64,000 nt of DNA from Thermoplasmata archaeon (GTDB lineage Archaea > Thermoplasmatota > Thermoplasmata > Methanomassiliicoccales > Methanomethylophilaceae), in assembly GCA_015063185.1 (NCBI GenBank), contig SUSY01000003.1:1-64000 (forward strand), written 5' to 3'. Position 1 is the stretch's first letter; the number at the start of each line of letters is the position of its first letter. The translations under genes were made by a program, and so were the position numbers. Positions 16,799 through 25,570 of this stretch are shown here, piece after piece. The notes under the pieces are model-generated. The model was not told where the DNA came from. It did no database searches and saw only the letters and a program-made list of their open reading frames with translations.

Positions 16799-18124
16799 AT
16801 GACGCTAGAGTCGGATATTCTCCTGGAGATCAAACCCAACAAGAGGGAATGCAAGAAGATCATAGCCAGCGCTAAGGAACTTCAGGCACTCACAGAGGAA
16901 TATCTGGTTGATAACGAGATCGATGCCAAGGTATTGTTCGCAGGCTCCATAGGAAAGGACACGTACCTCAAGGACCCGGACATCGACATGTTCATCATGT
17001 TCCCGGAAGAAACATCCGTGAAGGATATGGAAAGACTCGGCATAGAGGTCGGCATGGCCATCCTCAACGGACACAAGAGCTTCTCCGAACACCCATACAT
17101 ATCCGGAGTCTTCAACGGGATGGAAGTGGATATGGTGCCATGCTTCGCCGTCGCCAGTGCGGAGAGGATCAAATCGTCCGTTGACAGGACACCGTTCCAC
17201 GCAGCATACATCCTGGAACACTCCAGCCCCGAGATGCGCGACGAGATGCGTCTCATGAAGAAGTTCATGAAAGGTATCGGAACATACGGTGCCGAACCGA
17301 ACATTAGGGGGTTCTCCGGATACCTCTGCGAGATCATCACCCTATACTATGGCGGATTCCTCAATGCCCTGAAGGCAGTTGCCGAATGGAAGGAGGGAGT
17401 GAAACTCAACTTCGGAAACGGTGAAGGAAACTTCTCCCGTGTTGCAATGATATTCTACGATCCCGTTGACGGAAGAAGGAATGTGGCATCCGCAGTCCAC
17501 GTCGACACACTGTCCAGATTCATCACCGCAGCCAAAAGATACCTGGAATCGCCCGACAGGAGATTCTTCTTCCCCAATACCAGGGAGCCTTTCGATGAGG
17601 ACACTATCCGCGAACGTCTTGGAATCAGGGGATCCTCCCTGATATCCGTGGCATTCAAACGTCCAAAGGTCCTCGATGACATCCTTCATTCACAGATATG
17701 GAAGACCGAGGCCGCTATATTGAAAAGGTTACACCACTACGGTTTCGATCCGCTCAGATCCCTACACACAGTCACAAATAAAGAGGTCATCTTCGTCTTC
17801 GAATTGGCCACCAACGAACTGTCCGAAACGTACGTCCATGAAGGGCCGGTCCCATGGGTGAACAATGCGGATAACTTCCTCAAAGTATGGGCGGACAACC
17901 CCTACGGTGCACCATTCATTCTGGATGGAAGGTGGAGGGTCATACGTAAGAGACCGTTCCGCGACGCAGGCATGATGATCGTCAAGGAAGCCACCCAATT
18001 GGGTGTTGGAAAGGATATGATCACATCTACGATGACCATCAGGGATCATGAGGAGACCATAGAGTATGTGGACCGCTCCCTCCTGACAGAGCTTCTCGAC
18101 CCAAGATACCCTTGGGAGAATTGA
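16799..18124 (+). CDS. cca: archaeal (class I) CCA-adding tRNA nucleotidyltransferase
   Basis: 441 residues from ATG 16799, preceded by a ribosome site GGTGA. The nucleotidyltransferase motif FAGSIGKDTYLKDPDID (about 45-62) supplies the GS and D-x-D catalytic residues, with the third Asp in GMEVDMVP. The remainder matches class I archaeal CCA enzymes (IRGFSGYLCEIITLYYGGF). It builds or repairs the 3' CCA of tRNA; the two tRNA genes here already encode CCA, so repair is the likely job. Confidence 0.9.
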   Translation: MTLESDILLEIKPNKRECKKIIASAKELQALTEEYLVDNEIDAKVLFAGSIGKDTYLKDPDIDMFIMFPEETSVKDMERLGIEVGMAILNGHKSFSEHPYISGVFNGMEVDMVPCFAVASAERIKSSVDRTPFHAAYILEHSSPEMRDEMRLMKKFMKGIGTYGAEPNIRGFSGYLCEIITLYYGGFLNALKAVAEWKEGVKLNFGNGEGNFSRVAMIFYDPVDGRRNVASAVHVDTLSRFITAAKRYLESPDRRFFFPNTREPFDEDTIRERLGIRGSSLISVAFKRPKVLDDILHSQIWKTEAAILKRLHHYGFDPLRSLHTVTNKEVIFVFELATNELSETYVHEGPVPWVNNADNFLKVWADNPYGAPFILDGRWRVIRKRPFRDAGMMIVKEATQLGVGKDMITSTMTIRDHEETIEYVDRSLLTELLDPRYPWEN

Positions 18125-18163
18125 ATATCAGAGAGAAATGCGGAAATGATTTTTGACCGCCAA

Positions 18164-18562
18164 TCAGACGAATGGCGGATTGATCATGAGTGTCCAGACA
18201 CAAAGCATCAGGAATACACTGATGATATAATTTCCAAGCATCGAAGAGGCTTTGACCTTAGTGGTATCGAATCCCAGAAGCTTAAGGAACTGGGTCATTC
18301 CTGCAAGAACGACTACGACCAAGACGAATCCCCAAACAGCACTGCCGGTGAGTGTGGAAAGCGCACCGGCTCCGAATCCTGCAATGAGCGCGACAAGAGA
18401 GAAGATGAGGGTCACCTTCGTACCGATGATGTCATTCCTGATGTATGTCTTCTCGTCAAACTCCGTAGGGACGAACTCGTAAGTCTCCTCCTTGGGTTTG
18501 GAAACGCCCTTCTTCACGACGTTACCAGAGGAGTGTGAACTTACCTTCACTTTCTTGGCCAT
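18164..18562 (-). CDS. conserved small membrane protein of unknown function
   Basis: 132 residues from the ATG at 18562; a TATA-like box (CTTTAAATG) centred about 24 bp upstream rules out the longer frame. A basic N-terminus (AKKVKVSSH, then KKGVSKPKEE) leads into three membrane helices: two tightly spaced (TLIFSLVALIAGFGAGA and AVWGFVLVVVVLAGM) and one at the end (IISVFLMLCVWTLMI). I do not recognise the family. It converges on cca with a 39-bp gap. Confidence 0.65.
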   Translation of the reverse strand: MAKKVKVSSHSSGNVVKKGVSKPKEETYEFVPTEFDEKTYIRNDIIGTKVTLIFSLVALIAGFGAGALSTLTGSAVWGFVLVVVVLAGMTQFLKLLGFDTTKVKASSMLGNYIISVFLMLCVWTLMINPPFV

Positions 18563-18849
18563 TGCATACACTATCCTCGCATGACATTTAAAGATTGGCA
18601 TGTTGAACCCTGCAAGGTTACAACATATCCAGCGACAAATCGGCCCGCTCTCGGACCTACGGAAACTGAAAGATCGGACATAATGATACAGGACGTATCT
18701 GGCACATGTCACAGACAGTTACACGACAATAATCTACTTTCACTCATATTTTTACAGTGCCAGTATAGAAAATCATCAAAATGTTTTCACTTACCTCCCC
18801 CTTTTAACCTTATATATCGCGGAGGACTAGATGGTAATGGTGATTCACA

Positions 18850-19794
18850 ATGGTCGATCAAAAAACCCTTGAAGACATACCAGGAGTAGGACCAGCCATA
18901 GCAGAAAAGCTCCACGAAGCGGGTTACAACGACATGATGTCCATCGCCGTAGCATCTCCTGCAGATCTCGCAGAGAAATGTGACATTGGAGAGAAGAAAG
19001 CAGCGGACATCATCGAAGGTGCCAAACTGTGCGCGGACGTCGGTGGATTCGAGACGGGAGTCGAGATTCTCGAGAGGCGCAAATCGATTCTGAAACTCAG
19101 TACAGGATCCAAGGCATTCGACGAGCTCCTCGGAGGAGGATTCGAAAGCCAGGCAATCGTAGAACTGTTCGGAGAGTTCGGTAGTAGTAAGACCCAGCTA
19201 TGTTTCCAACTGGCTGTCAATGCAACACTTCCAGAAGACCAGGGCGGGCTCGATTCTGAAGTCGTCATAATCGATACCGAGAACACGTTCAGGCCCGAAA
19301 GGATTGAACAGATGGCGAGATACCTAGGAGCAGACCCGGAGGAGACACTCAGGAAGATCCATGTGGCAAGGGCATTCAACTCCCAGCACCAGATTCTCCT
19401 CGTCGATAAGGCCATGGAACTCGCACGTGACCATAAGATCAGGCTCCTAATTGTGGATTCGCTCACATCACACTTCAGGGCAGAATATGTCGGAAGAGGA
19501 ACACTCGCCGAGAGACAGCAGGTCCTCAACAGGCACATGCACGACCTGCTCACATTCGCAACGATGAACAATGCCGTCATCGCAGTTACCAACCAGGTCG
19601 CTGCAAAACCGGATGCATTCTTCGGGGATCCAACAAGACCTATCGGAGGACATATCGTCGGTCACGCATCCACATTCCGCATATACCTCAGGAAAGGAAA
19701 GGCAGGAAAGAGAGTTGCGAGACTCGTTGACTCCCCCAACCTCCCCGAGGGAGAGGCTGTATACTCAGTCACAGAAGATGGTATTAAAGACTAA
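18850..19794 (+). CDS. radA: DNA repair and recombination protein RadA
   Basis: 314 residues, the usual archaeal RadA length. The N-terminal helix-hairpin-helix ([17 protein letters not shown]) binds DNA; the polymerisation motif is in the linker; Walker A is GEFGSSKTQ, a Ser-Ser variant of GxxGxGKTQ also common in archaeal RadA, and Walker B is LLIVDSL. Loop L1/L2 residues FRAEYVGRG and [14 protein letters not shown] are present. It forms ATP-dependent filaments on ssDNA for strand exchange. TATA at about 18809-18817 and a ribosome site GGTGAT precede the ATG. The 286 bp before it are otherwise featureless to me. Confidence 0.95.
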   Translation: MVDQKTLEDIPGVGPAIAEKLHEAGYNDMMSIAVASPADLAEKCDIGEKKAADIIEGAKLCADVGGFETGVEILERRKSILKLSTGSKAFDELLGGGFESQAIVELFGEFGSSKTQLCFQLAVNATLPEDQGGLDSEVVIIDTENTFRPERIEQMARYLGADPEETLRKIHVARAFNSQHQILLVDKAMELARDHKIRLLIVDSLTSHFRAEYVGRGTLAERQQVLNRHMHDLLTFATMNNAVIAVTNQVAAKPDAFFGDPTRPIGGHIVGHASTFRIYLRKGKAGKRVARLVDSPNLPEGEAVYSVTEDGIKD

Positions 19795-19804
19795 AACACA
19801 ATCT

Positions 19805-19832
19805 GGGGCCAATGTGCCCCGATTATTTTTTT
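19805..19832 (+). terminator. hairpin with T7 after radA, overlapping the next start codon
   Basis: GGGGC (19805-19809) and GCCCC (19816-19820) enclose a 6-nt loop, and a T7 run follows at 19826-19832. The ATG of the next gene (19812-19814) lies inside the loop. It resembles a radA terminator that would also hide or cut off the downstream start. Confidence 0.45.
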
Positions 19833-20807
19833 GAACTGTCCGGCGAACTGAAGGACATGTGTTCCGCCGAGGCCAAGAAATGTATCGAGGCGGAAGCGGG
19901 AACCTTTGAGATCAAATCCGAGGGCCCCGGATATCTTATCGCATCGTTCGATGAACGTGCAGTGGACCATATCGCGGATAGAATCTCCCTGACACATAAG
20001 ATTGGAAGACACCTTTGTTCGTTCGACCCCCACGACATATCGCCCATAGACGACATCCAATTACCGGAAGGTTCGTTCGCTATCAGGAGCAGACGTTTCG
20101 AAGGAAGGATGAAGGAGATAGATTCCCAGGACCTCATCAGGAAGGTCGGTGCAAAACTATCCGAGGAGAACCGGGTCAGATTGAAAGATCCAGATCTTGA
20201 AGTCCATATGATCATGAGCGATCGCGTGCACCTTTTCCTAGAAGTCAGAGACATAGACAGGAACATCCTTGAAACAAGGAAAGTAGGAGAAAGACCGTTC
20301 TTCTCGCCGATATCCCTGCACCCAAGATATGCCAGAGCGATCATTAACCTTACTGGAGCCCACAGAGGAGATACGATTCTGGATCCGTTCTGTGGAACCG
20401 GTGGATTGGCGATAGAGGCTGCATTCATGGGCATGAGGCCCATCATCTCCGATTTCGATGACAACATGATCGTCGGCACACAAGAGAATATGGAATACTA
20501 CGGATTGGAACTGGAGGACTTCGCAACCATCGACATATCGGATGTGCCAGACACCTTTGGACAAGTGGATGCCGTCGCCACGGACCCACCATACGGAAGA
20601 TCCACACACACCGGAGGGGAACCCATCGACAGCATTTACAGACGTGCGATGGATGCCTTCGCCGATGTCCTCAGACCAGGAGGGGCTGCAGGAGTCGTAC
20701 TCCCTCACACGATAGGTTCCGAAAGATTGACCCTTGAATCGCATTTCGTTCAAAGGGTACACGGATCACTCTCACGCCACTACCATGTATTCAAAAAGGA
20801 TCAATGA
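19812..20807 (+). CDS. tRNA (guanine10-N2)-methyltransferase (Trm-G10/Trm11 type)
   Basis: 331 residues. The N-terminal part (1 to about 150) is a THUMP-like RNA-binding region opening FFELSGELKDM, as in Trm-G10 enzymes. The C-terminal half is a Rossmann methyltransferase with the SAM loop DPFCGTGGLAIEA and the catalytic ATDPPYGRST, the D-P-P-Y motif of N2-guanine and N6-adenine methylases. It dimethylates G10 of tRNA. It follows radA by 17 bp, with a terminator-like hairpin around its start codon. A later start at the Met in LKDMCS would lose the conserved ELSGE strand, so 19812 is preferred. Confidence 0.85.
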   Translation: MCPDYFFELSGELKDMCSAEAKKCIEAEAGTFEIKSEGPGYLIASFDERAVDHIADRISLTHKIGRHLCSFDPHDISPIDDIQLPEGSFAIRSRRFEGRMKEIDSQDLIRKVGAKLSEENRVRLKDPDLEVHMIMSDRVHLFLEVRDIDRNILETRKVGERPFFSPISLHPRYARAIINLTGAHRGDTILDPFCGTGGLAIEAAFMGMRPIISDFDDNMIVGTQENMEYYGLELEDFATIDISDVPDTFGQVDAVATDPPYGRSTHTGGEPIDSIYRRAMDAFADVLRPGGAAGVVLPHTIGSERLTLESHFVQRVHGSLSRHYHVFKKDQ

Positions 20808-20898
20808 TATTGTAACATTTAGGAAATATAGTTACAAAGTGGCCACTTAATTATATAAACTAACTAGTGCTCTATGATGATACCAGGATGGAGATGCA

Positions 20899-21633
20899 AT
20901 GACTGTGAAAGAGTACATAATGGACAAGATCGCGAACGGTCCCATTCACATGACCCTTCTGGATCCGGACAAACAGTCTGCAGAGGATGCAGCAAAGATT
21001 GCTGTAAAATGTAAGAATGCCGGAACAGACGCATTCATGATCGGAGGTTCCACAGGAATTACCACAGAGAACCTCGATGAGACTGCACTTGCGATTAAAG
21101 AGGCGACAGGGTTACCAGTCATCTACTTCCCTGCAGGACCTCACGCAATCTCCTCCAAGGTCGATGCCATGTTCTACATGAGTCTAGTCAACAGCAACGA
21201 CCTCAACCTGGTCATCAGAGCACAGGCCTTTGCAAGTCTATACGTCAAGAAGATCGGGGTGGAGACCATGTCCATGGGCTATATCGTATGCGAACCCGGT
21301 ATGAAGGTAGGAGAAGTCGGACAGGCGGACCTTGTGAAGAGGGGCGACATTAAGACTGCTGTGTCATACGCGCTCGGATGCGAATTGATGGGTATGGAAT
21401 TCGTATACCTTGAAGCCGGTAGCGGTGCCGATGAACCTATCTCGCCGGAGATGATTAAGGCAGTCAAGGACGAAATCTCGATACCTCTGATCGTTGGCGG
21501 AGGAATTTCCACACCCGAAGCTGCCATCACCGCAAAGCTCGCAGGTGCGGACGTCATAGTCACTGGTACATTCGTCGAGAGATGTCGTGATGACAACATG
21601 CTGAGGAATGTCATCAGTGCCGCTAAAAACTAA
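20899..21633 (+). CDS. geranylgeranylglyceryl phosphate synthase
   Basis: 244 residues, a TIM-barrel of the GGGP synthase group II type. LLDPDK near residue 20 binds magnesium and glycerol-1-phosphate; IGGSTG, YFPAGPHAIS, YLEAGSGADEPI, VGGGIS and GADVIVTGTFVE follow in the expected order. It joins geranylgeranyl diphosphate to sn-glycerol-1-phosphate, the first committed step of archaeal membrane lipid synthesis. TATA at about 20852-20860 (TTATATAAAC), then a 30-nt leader. Confidence 0.95.
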   Translation: MTVKEYIMDKIANGPIHMTLLDPDKQSAEDAAKIAVKCKNAGTDAFMIGGSTGITTENLDETALAIKEATGLPVIYFPAGPHAISSKVDAMFYMSLVNSNDLNLVIRAQAFASLYVKKIGVETMSMGYIVCEPGMKVGEVGQADLVKRGDIKTAVSYALGCELMGMEFVYLEAGSGADEPISPEMIKAVKDEISIPLIVGGGISTPEAAITAKLAGADVIVTGTFVERCRDDNMLRNVISAAKN

Positions 21634-21657
21634 AAATGATTGGTGGGAGAGCTCCAC

Positions 21658-23109
21658 TCAATCAAAATTTTCTCTAAGATCGACGATCTTCTTGGCTTTG
21701 ACCTTGTACTCATCCGATTCTGATTCGATGAATCTTACACGAGGCATATCGATGAGATCGTCCTCCATACCATCAGCAATTTCCATGATCGATGATACGG
21801 ATTCCACAATCTTCCTCTCCAATTCCTCGGATGGTTTCTTGGTCTCGATCTCAAAGGTCAGAACGTCCTTGTAACCTTCCTTCGAAATGTACAAGGTGTA
21901 GTCCAAAACAGCTGCATCCACGAAGATGGCCTCGTCGAACAATACAGGATACACCTTATAACCCATTCCGACCTTTGTCTGTAGATCCAACCTTCCGGAT
22001 GGTTTGACCAAGCGCTTATTGTAATTCATACCGCACGGACAAGGCGGATCCAACAATGCTGCCATATCGCGTGTACGGTATCTGATGAGAACCGTACCCT
22101 CCGAATTCAATCCGGTGATCACCAATTCTCCTTTCTCACCTGGTGGCACATGCTCACCAGTTTCCGGATCGATGATCTCCAGAAGCATGTTGGCCTCATC
22201 GGTATGAAGACCATTCTGCTCATCGCATTCTATCGCACAGGCAAGACCGAACTCGGTCATGCCCCACACATCGATGACCTTACAACCCCATGCATCCTCA
22301 AGGATCCGTCTCCTACTCTCGGAAAGAGGCTCTGACGTCGAGATGATCTTCCGGATTCCAAGGGATTTAAGATCGATATCCCTCTCCATCAAGGTGGTCA
22401 CACGATAGATGAACGATGGGAGTCCGATGATATATGTGGACCCTGCTCCTTTGATGGATTCGATCTGTTTCTCGATATCCACATCGGAACAAACGGACGA
22501 TCCGTACCCCAATATGTTGCATGCAGTGACCAGAAGGATACTTGGATCCCAGGCTATGACCATTGGGAACATCACATGAAGACTGTCCGTCTTCTTCATT
22601 CCAACACCCTTCAATGCGGATGCGATGATGTCGATCTTACTGAGAAGGTCGTTTGTGGTGAACCCGATGGATTTTCTGTGTCCGGTGGTACCCGTGGTAG
22701 TGAACTCCCTCAGCATCTTCGTGACCGAGACTCCGTAGAACAGAAGTGAATCCTTTGCAAGGTCCTGAGGTTCAGTGAGAGGGATCTTGGTGAGATCATC
22801 ATACGTGCGAATATCTTCGGGACGAACCCCTGCATCCTTGAACTTATTCCTGTAGTATGGGACGTTCTCTTCCGCATACCTCATCTGCTCTCTGACGCGG
22901 AACAATTGATATTTCTCGAAATCCTCGCGTGACAACTCGGTAAGGTCCTTATCCCCCACCCAATCTCTAAGTTCGCGATTCTTCTTGATGGTCTTCTTTG
23001 CCTTGACTGAGATCCAACCTTCCAAGGGTGCAGGATGATCCTCTGGCACCTGATTCGACAAAAGCTTGTGCTTCAATATGAAGCCCATAGCCATCTCACG
23101 TAATCCCAT
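21658..23109 (-). CDS. phenylacetate-CoA ligase (PaaK)-like AMP-forming ligase
   Basis: 483 residues from the ATG at 23109, placed about 25 bp after a TATA-like box; the longer frame from 23154 overlaps it. ANL-superfamily motifs: P-loop TTTGTTGHRKSIGFT, WGMTEFG, and the C-terminal RYRTRDMAALL hinge followed by GRLDLQTKVG. The cysteine pair in PPCPCG is common in archaeal and anaerobe PaaK proteins. It makes an aryl- or acyl-CoA from acid, ATP and CoA. In this group it may scavenge phenylacetate or indoleacetate for amino acid synthesis, but no partner oxidoreductase is adjacent. Confidence 0.8.
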   Translation of the reverse strand: MGLREMAMGFILKHKLLSNQVPEDHPAPLEGWISVKAKKTIKKNRELRDWVGDKDLTELSREDFEKYQLFRVREQMRYAEENVPYYRNKFKDAGVRPEDIRTYDDLTKIPLTEPQDLAKDSLLFYGVSVTKMLREFTTTGTTGHRKSIGFTTNDLLSKIDIIASALKGVGMKKTDSLHVMFPMVIAWDPSILLVTACNILGYGSSVCSDVDIEKQIESIKGAGSTYIIGLPSFIYRVTTLMERDIDLKSLGIRKIISTSEPLSESRRRILEDAWGCKVIDVWGMTEFGLACAIECDEQNGLHTDEANMLLEIIDPETGEHVPPGEKGELVITGLNSEGTVLIRYRTRDMAALLDPPCPCGMNYNKRLVKPSGRLDLQTKVGMGYKVYPVLFDEAIFVDAAVLDYTLYISKEGYKDVLTFEIETKKPSEELERKIVESVSSIMEIADGMEDDLIDMPRVRFIESESDEYKVKAKKIVDLRENFD

Positions 23110-23233
23110 GATTTCTGAATGTATATGATATGATAAATGGACTACGTTCGACACCTGACGAATTGATTGTTTTTGTAAGTGCCACTATGTTTATACTAGT
23201 AAGATAATACCCAGTCATTAGGAGGAATACCAA

Positions 23234-23536
23234 ATGACACTTACACCTGAGATGGCAAGAGCGGGAGTCACACCCCAGCTGTTGTCCTCCACTCACAGAT
23301 TCAAATGTCCGAACTGTGGAAAGGAGTTCAGTCTTTTCCAGTCCAGGGCTATCGCATGTAGAGCATGCCCCATGGCAAACAAGAATTGCAAGTATGTCAG
23401 ATGCGTCCACTGTGATAAGGAGTTCCCATTGAACGGATTCGTTGTCAATACCAAGGAAAAGGAGAAATTCCTCTCCGGATACATGAACGGTGTTGTCGAC
23501 AACTACCACAAATCCTTTGGATACTACAGGAGATGA
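23234..23536 (+). CDS. small zinc-ribbon protein
   Basis: 100 residues with three C-x2-C pairs: CPNCGKEF, CRACP (with a further Cys in KNCKY) and CVHCDKEF, enough for two zinc knuckles. A good ribosome site (TAGGAGGAAT) precedes the ATG. It is divergent from the PaaK-like gene. It probably binds nucleic acid or protein; no catalytic motif is visible and I cannot name a family. Confidence 0.7.
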   Translation: MTLTPEMARAGVTPQLLSSTHRFKCPNCGKEFSLFQSRAIACRACPMANKNCKYVRCVHCDKEFPLNGFVVNTKEKEKFLSGYMNGVVDNYHKSFGYYRR

Positions 23537-23637
23537 GGGCTTTCCTCACTCCACAAACCCGATTTATCAAAATACATAATTCCAGTAGGATTTTAAAAGT
23601 GAAAATGTTTGGAGTGGATGGGATATACCCGTACCAC

Positions 23638-25002
23638 TCATTGACAGAAGGTTTTCCTACGATACAATGTGGTACCATCCCTTGCGGTCGTGTTGAACAG
23701 ACAGAATGGGATCAGTTTTCCATCGAGGGTTACAACGTGGATACAACAGCGTTCCCACCTCTCCACCTCCCCGGTCCAGACATCCTGGAAGGCCATTGCT
23801 GAGACAGTAAGGTAGTGGGTCTTCGCCCTCTTGACAAATGTTCTCCAGGAGTTGTCATCTTTATCACGGTCTGGATCCTCCCCATCCATGGAATCCTCGA
23901 TGAATCTCCAAAGTTCAGACACCTCCTTCCTGGTCTTGTCGGCAACATTGTCGGTCTTCTGAGGTGGACCAAGTGCCATCGTCGTGAGCGGGAACAGAGA
24001 CCCATCTGGGAACACGACGGATAAGGATTTGAGATCGCAGTGAACATTGGAACATGATGTGGGGATGAAGTTATCCGCTTTCAACATACCCTTAGTTTGC
24101 ACTTCAATCTCATGTGCCAAATCCGGAAGAAGGACACGATTCTCATCGGTAGGCTCAACAGGATACCTTCCGAAGTGTGCAATGGGCTGGAAGTGAACAC
24201 CTTTGACCACTGGCACATTCTTGGCTGCGAACCTGATTATGTCTCCTACGTGATGCAGATTGATATCGGGGGTGACGGTGACGACAAGGGTGATTCCGAT
24301 GCCCACTTCTCCACAATTCTCGATGGCTTTCTTCTTGATGTCGAAAAGAGGCTTTCCACGTGTCTGTATGTAGATCTCGTCATCGGTTCCATCGAACTGG
24401 AAATAGAAATCATCGACACCTGCATCCTTGAGTGCCCTAAGATAATCCATGTCCTTGGCAATACGGACGGCATTGGTGTTGACCTCTACGTGTTCTATAC
24501 CCATGTCCTTAGCCATCTTGACGATTTCTGGAAGATCGTCCCTGACGGTAGGCTCCCCTCCAGAGATCTGGACACATCTTGGGCTCTTCACATAATCCAC
24601 AACAGTCTGGAACATTCCTCTGATGGTATCCATATCAGGGTGGAAATCATAACCGCATCCATTAGCAGTGGCGAAACAGATCGGACAGTTCAGATTGCAA
24701 CGGTTGGTAACCTCAACGACATTCAAACAGGAGTGCTGAAGATGCTGATTGCACAATCCACAATCATGGGGGCAATCCTTGATTTGTGGAATTGCAAATT
24801 TCTCAGGAGTCTTAGGAACAGCTGCGAACTCATACAGATACTTGTAATTCTCCGCACCAGTCCAAATCTTGACCTTCCAAGTACCATGCTCTGGACAGGT
24901 CTTTACGATGTAGACGTCGTCACCCTCAACGATCTTATCCGCGTGAATTGTCTTCATGCACTCTGGACAAAGTGCATTGGTTTCACCGATCTTCTCTGCC
25001 AT
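23638..25002 (-). CDS. radical SAM enzyme of the tetraether lipid synthase (Tes/MJ0619) family
   Basis: 454 residues. The N-terminus has a rubredoxin-like set (CPEC then CPEHG), then a cysteine cluster CPHDCGLCNQHLQHSC, then the radical SAM motif C-x3-C-x2-C in CNLNCPICFA. ISGGEP and VNTNAVR are in the SAM domain; more cysteines (CSNVHC, ERCCIH) lie near the C-terminus. This multi-cluster layout, with a mononuclear Fe site plus several [4Fe-4S] clusters, is that of Tes, which joins the ends of two archaeol chains to make GDGT. Thermoplasmata membranes are rich in tetraethers, so the role fits. Other MJ0619-family members act as methylases, so the exact reaction is not settled. Confidence 0.7.
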   Translation of the reverse strand: MAEKIGETNALCPECMKTIHADKIVEGDDVYIVKTCPEHGTWKVKIWTGAENYKYLYEFAAVPKTPEKFAIPQIKDCPHDCGLCNQHLQHSCLNVVEVTNRCNLNCPICFATANGCGYDFHPDMDTIRGMFQTVVDYVKSPRCVQISGGEPTVRDDLPEIVKMAKDMGIEHVEVNTNAVRIAKDMDYLRALKDAGVDDFYFQFDGTDDEIYIQTRGKPLFDIKKKAIENCGEVGIGITLVVTVTPDINLHHVGDIIRFAAKNVPVVKGVHFQPIAHFGRYPVEPTDENRVLLPDLAHEIEVQTKGMLKADNFIPTSCSNVHCDLKSLSVVFPDGSLFPLTTMALGPPQKTDNVADKTRKEVSELWRFIEDSMDGEDPDRDKDDNSWRTFVKRAKTHYLTVSAMAFQDVWTGEVERWERCCIHVVTLDGKLIPFCLFNTTARDGTTLYRRKTFCQ

Positions 25003-25116
25003 GCAGTCAGTATTGTCTTTCGGAAATATAACGATAGCATACGCTGAATAATAGAAAAAAAGAGAAAATGGGGGAAAAAGTTTTTTTCAGAGGGTATAAG
25101 TTCTAGGAACTTACAA

Positions 25117-25560
25117 TCAAGCTCTCTTCTGCTGGAAGAGAGTCTCTGCAGTTGCGAGTGCACCTGCTGCAAGGTACTCCTCGAACCAGGATGCGCCGGT
25201 CTCGGGCTCAACGAGTGAGGGTCCAGACCTGGTTGCACCGAGGTAGGTGAGGTTGGTGTGTCCAGTGAAGACAGGCTTCTTGTTCTTGCAGTAGACCCAG
25301 CCGGAATCCTCCTCTCCAACGAGAACGATGTCGAGGATCTTCATCTTGTGGCTGTATGCGGTCTCAACAGTGCACTTGTCGCCATCGAGAGCGTACATGA
25401 CATAGACGGTGATCTCTCCGATCTCCTTCTTTGCAAGGAACTTTCCGTCCTTGTAGATCCTGTCATCGCCTGCTCCCTCAACAACTGCCTTGATGTCGTC
25501 GATCTTGAGACCTCTCTTTTCGATGGTCTCTTTGACTGCGTCTGCGATAATGTATTCCAT
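25117..25560 (-). CDS. small protein coupled to a UroD-type methyltransferase
   Basis: 147 residues from ATG 25560, chosen for the strong ribosome site GAGGTGA 6 nt upstream; the GTG at 25569 is part of that site. It has an N-terminal helical part (IIADAVKETIEKRG), a beta-rich centre (EITVYVMYALDGDKCTVETAYSHKM) and a helical tail (ASWFEEYLAAGALATAETLF). The single GWVYCKNKK Cys is the only obvious redox candidate. I do not recognise the family. It starts 11 bp after the methyltransferase gene stops, so the two form an operon; uniform codon choice suggests high expression. Confidence 0.65.
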   Translation of the reverse strand: MEYIIADAVKETIEKRGLKIDDIKAVVEGAGDDRIYKDGKFLAKKEIGEITVYVMYALDGDKCTVETAYSHKMKILDIVLVGEEDSGWVYCKNKKPVFTGHTNLTYLGATRSGPSLVEPETGASWFEEYLAAGALATAETLFQQKRA

Positions 25561-25570
25561 CTTATTCACC

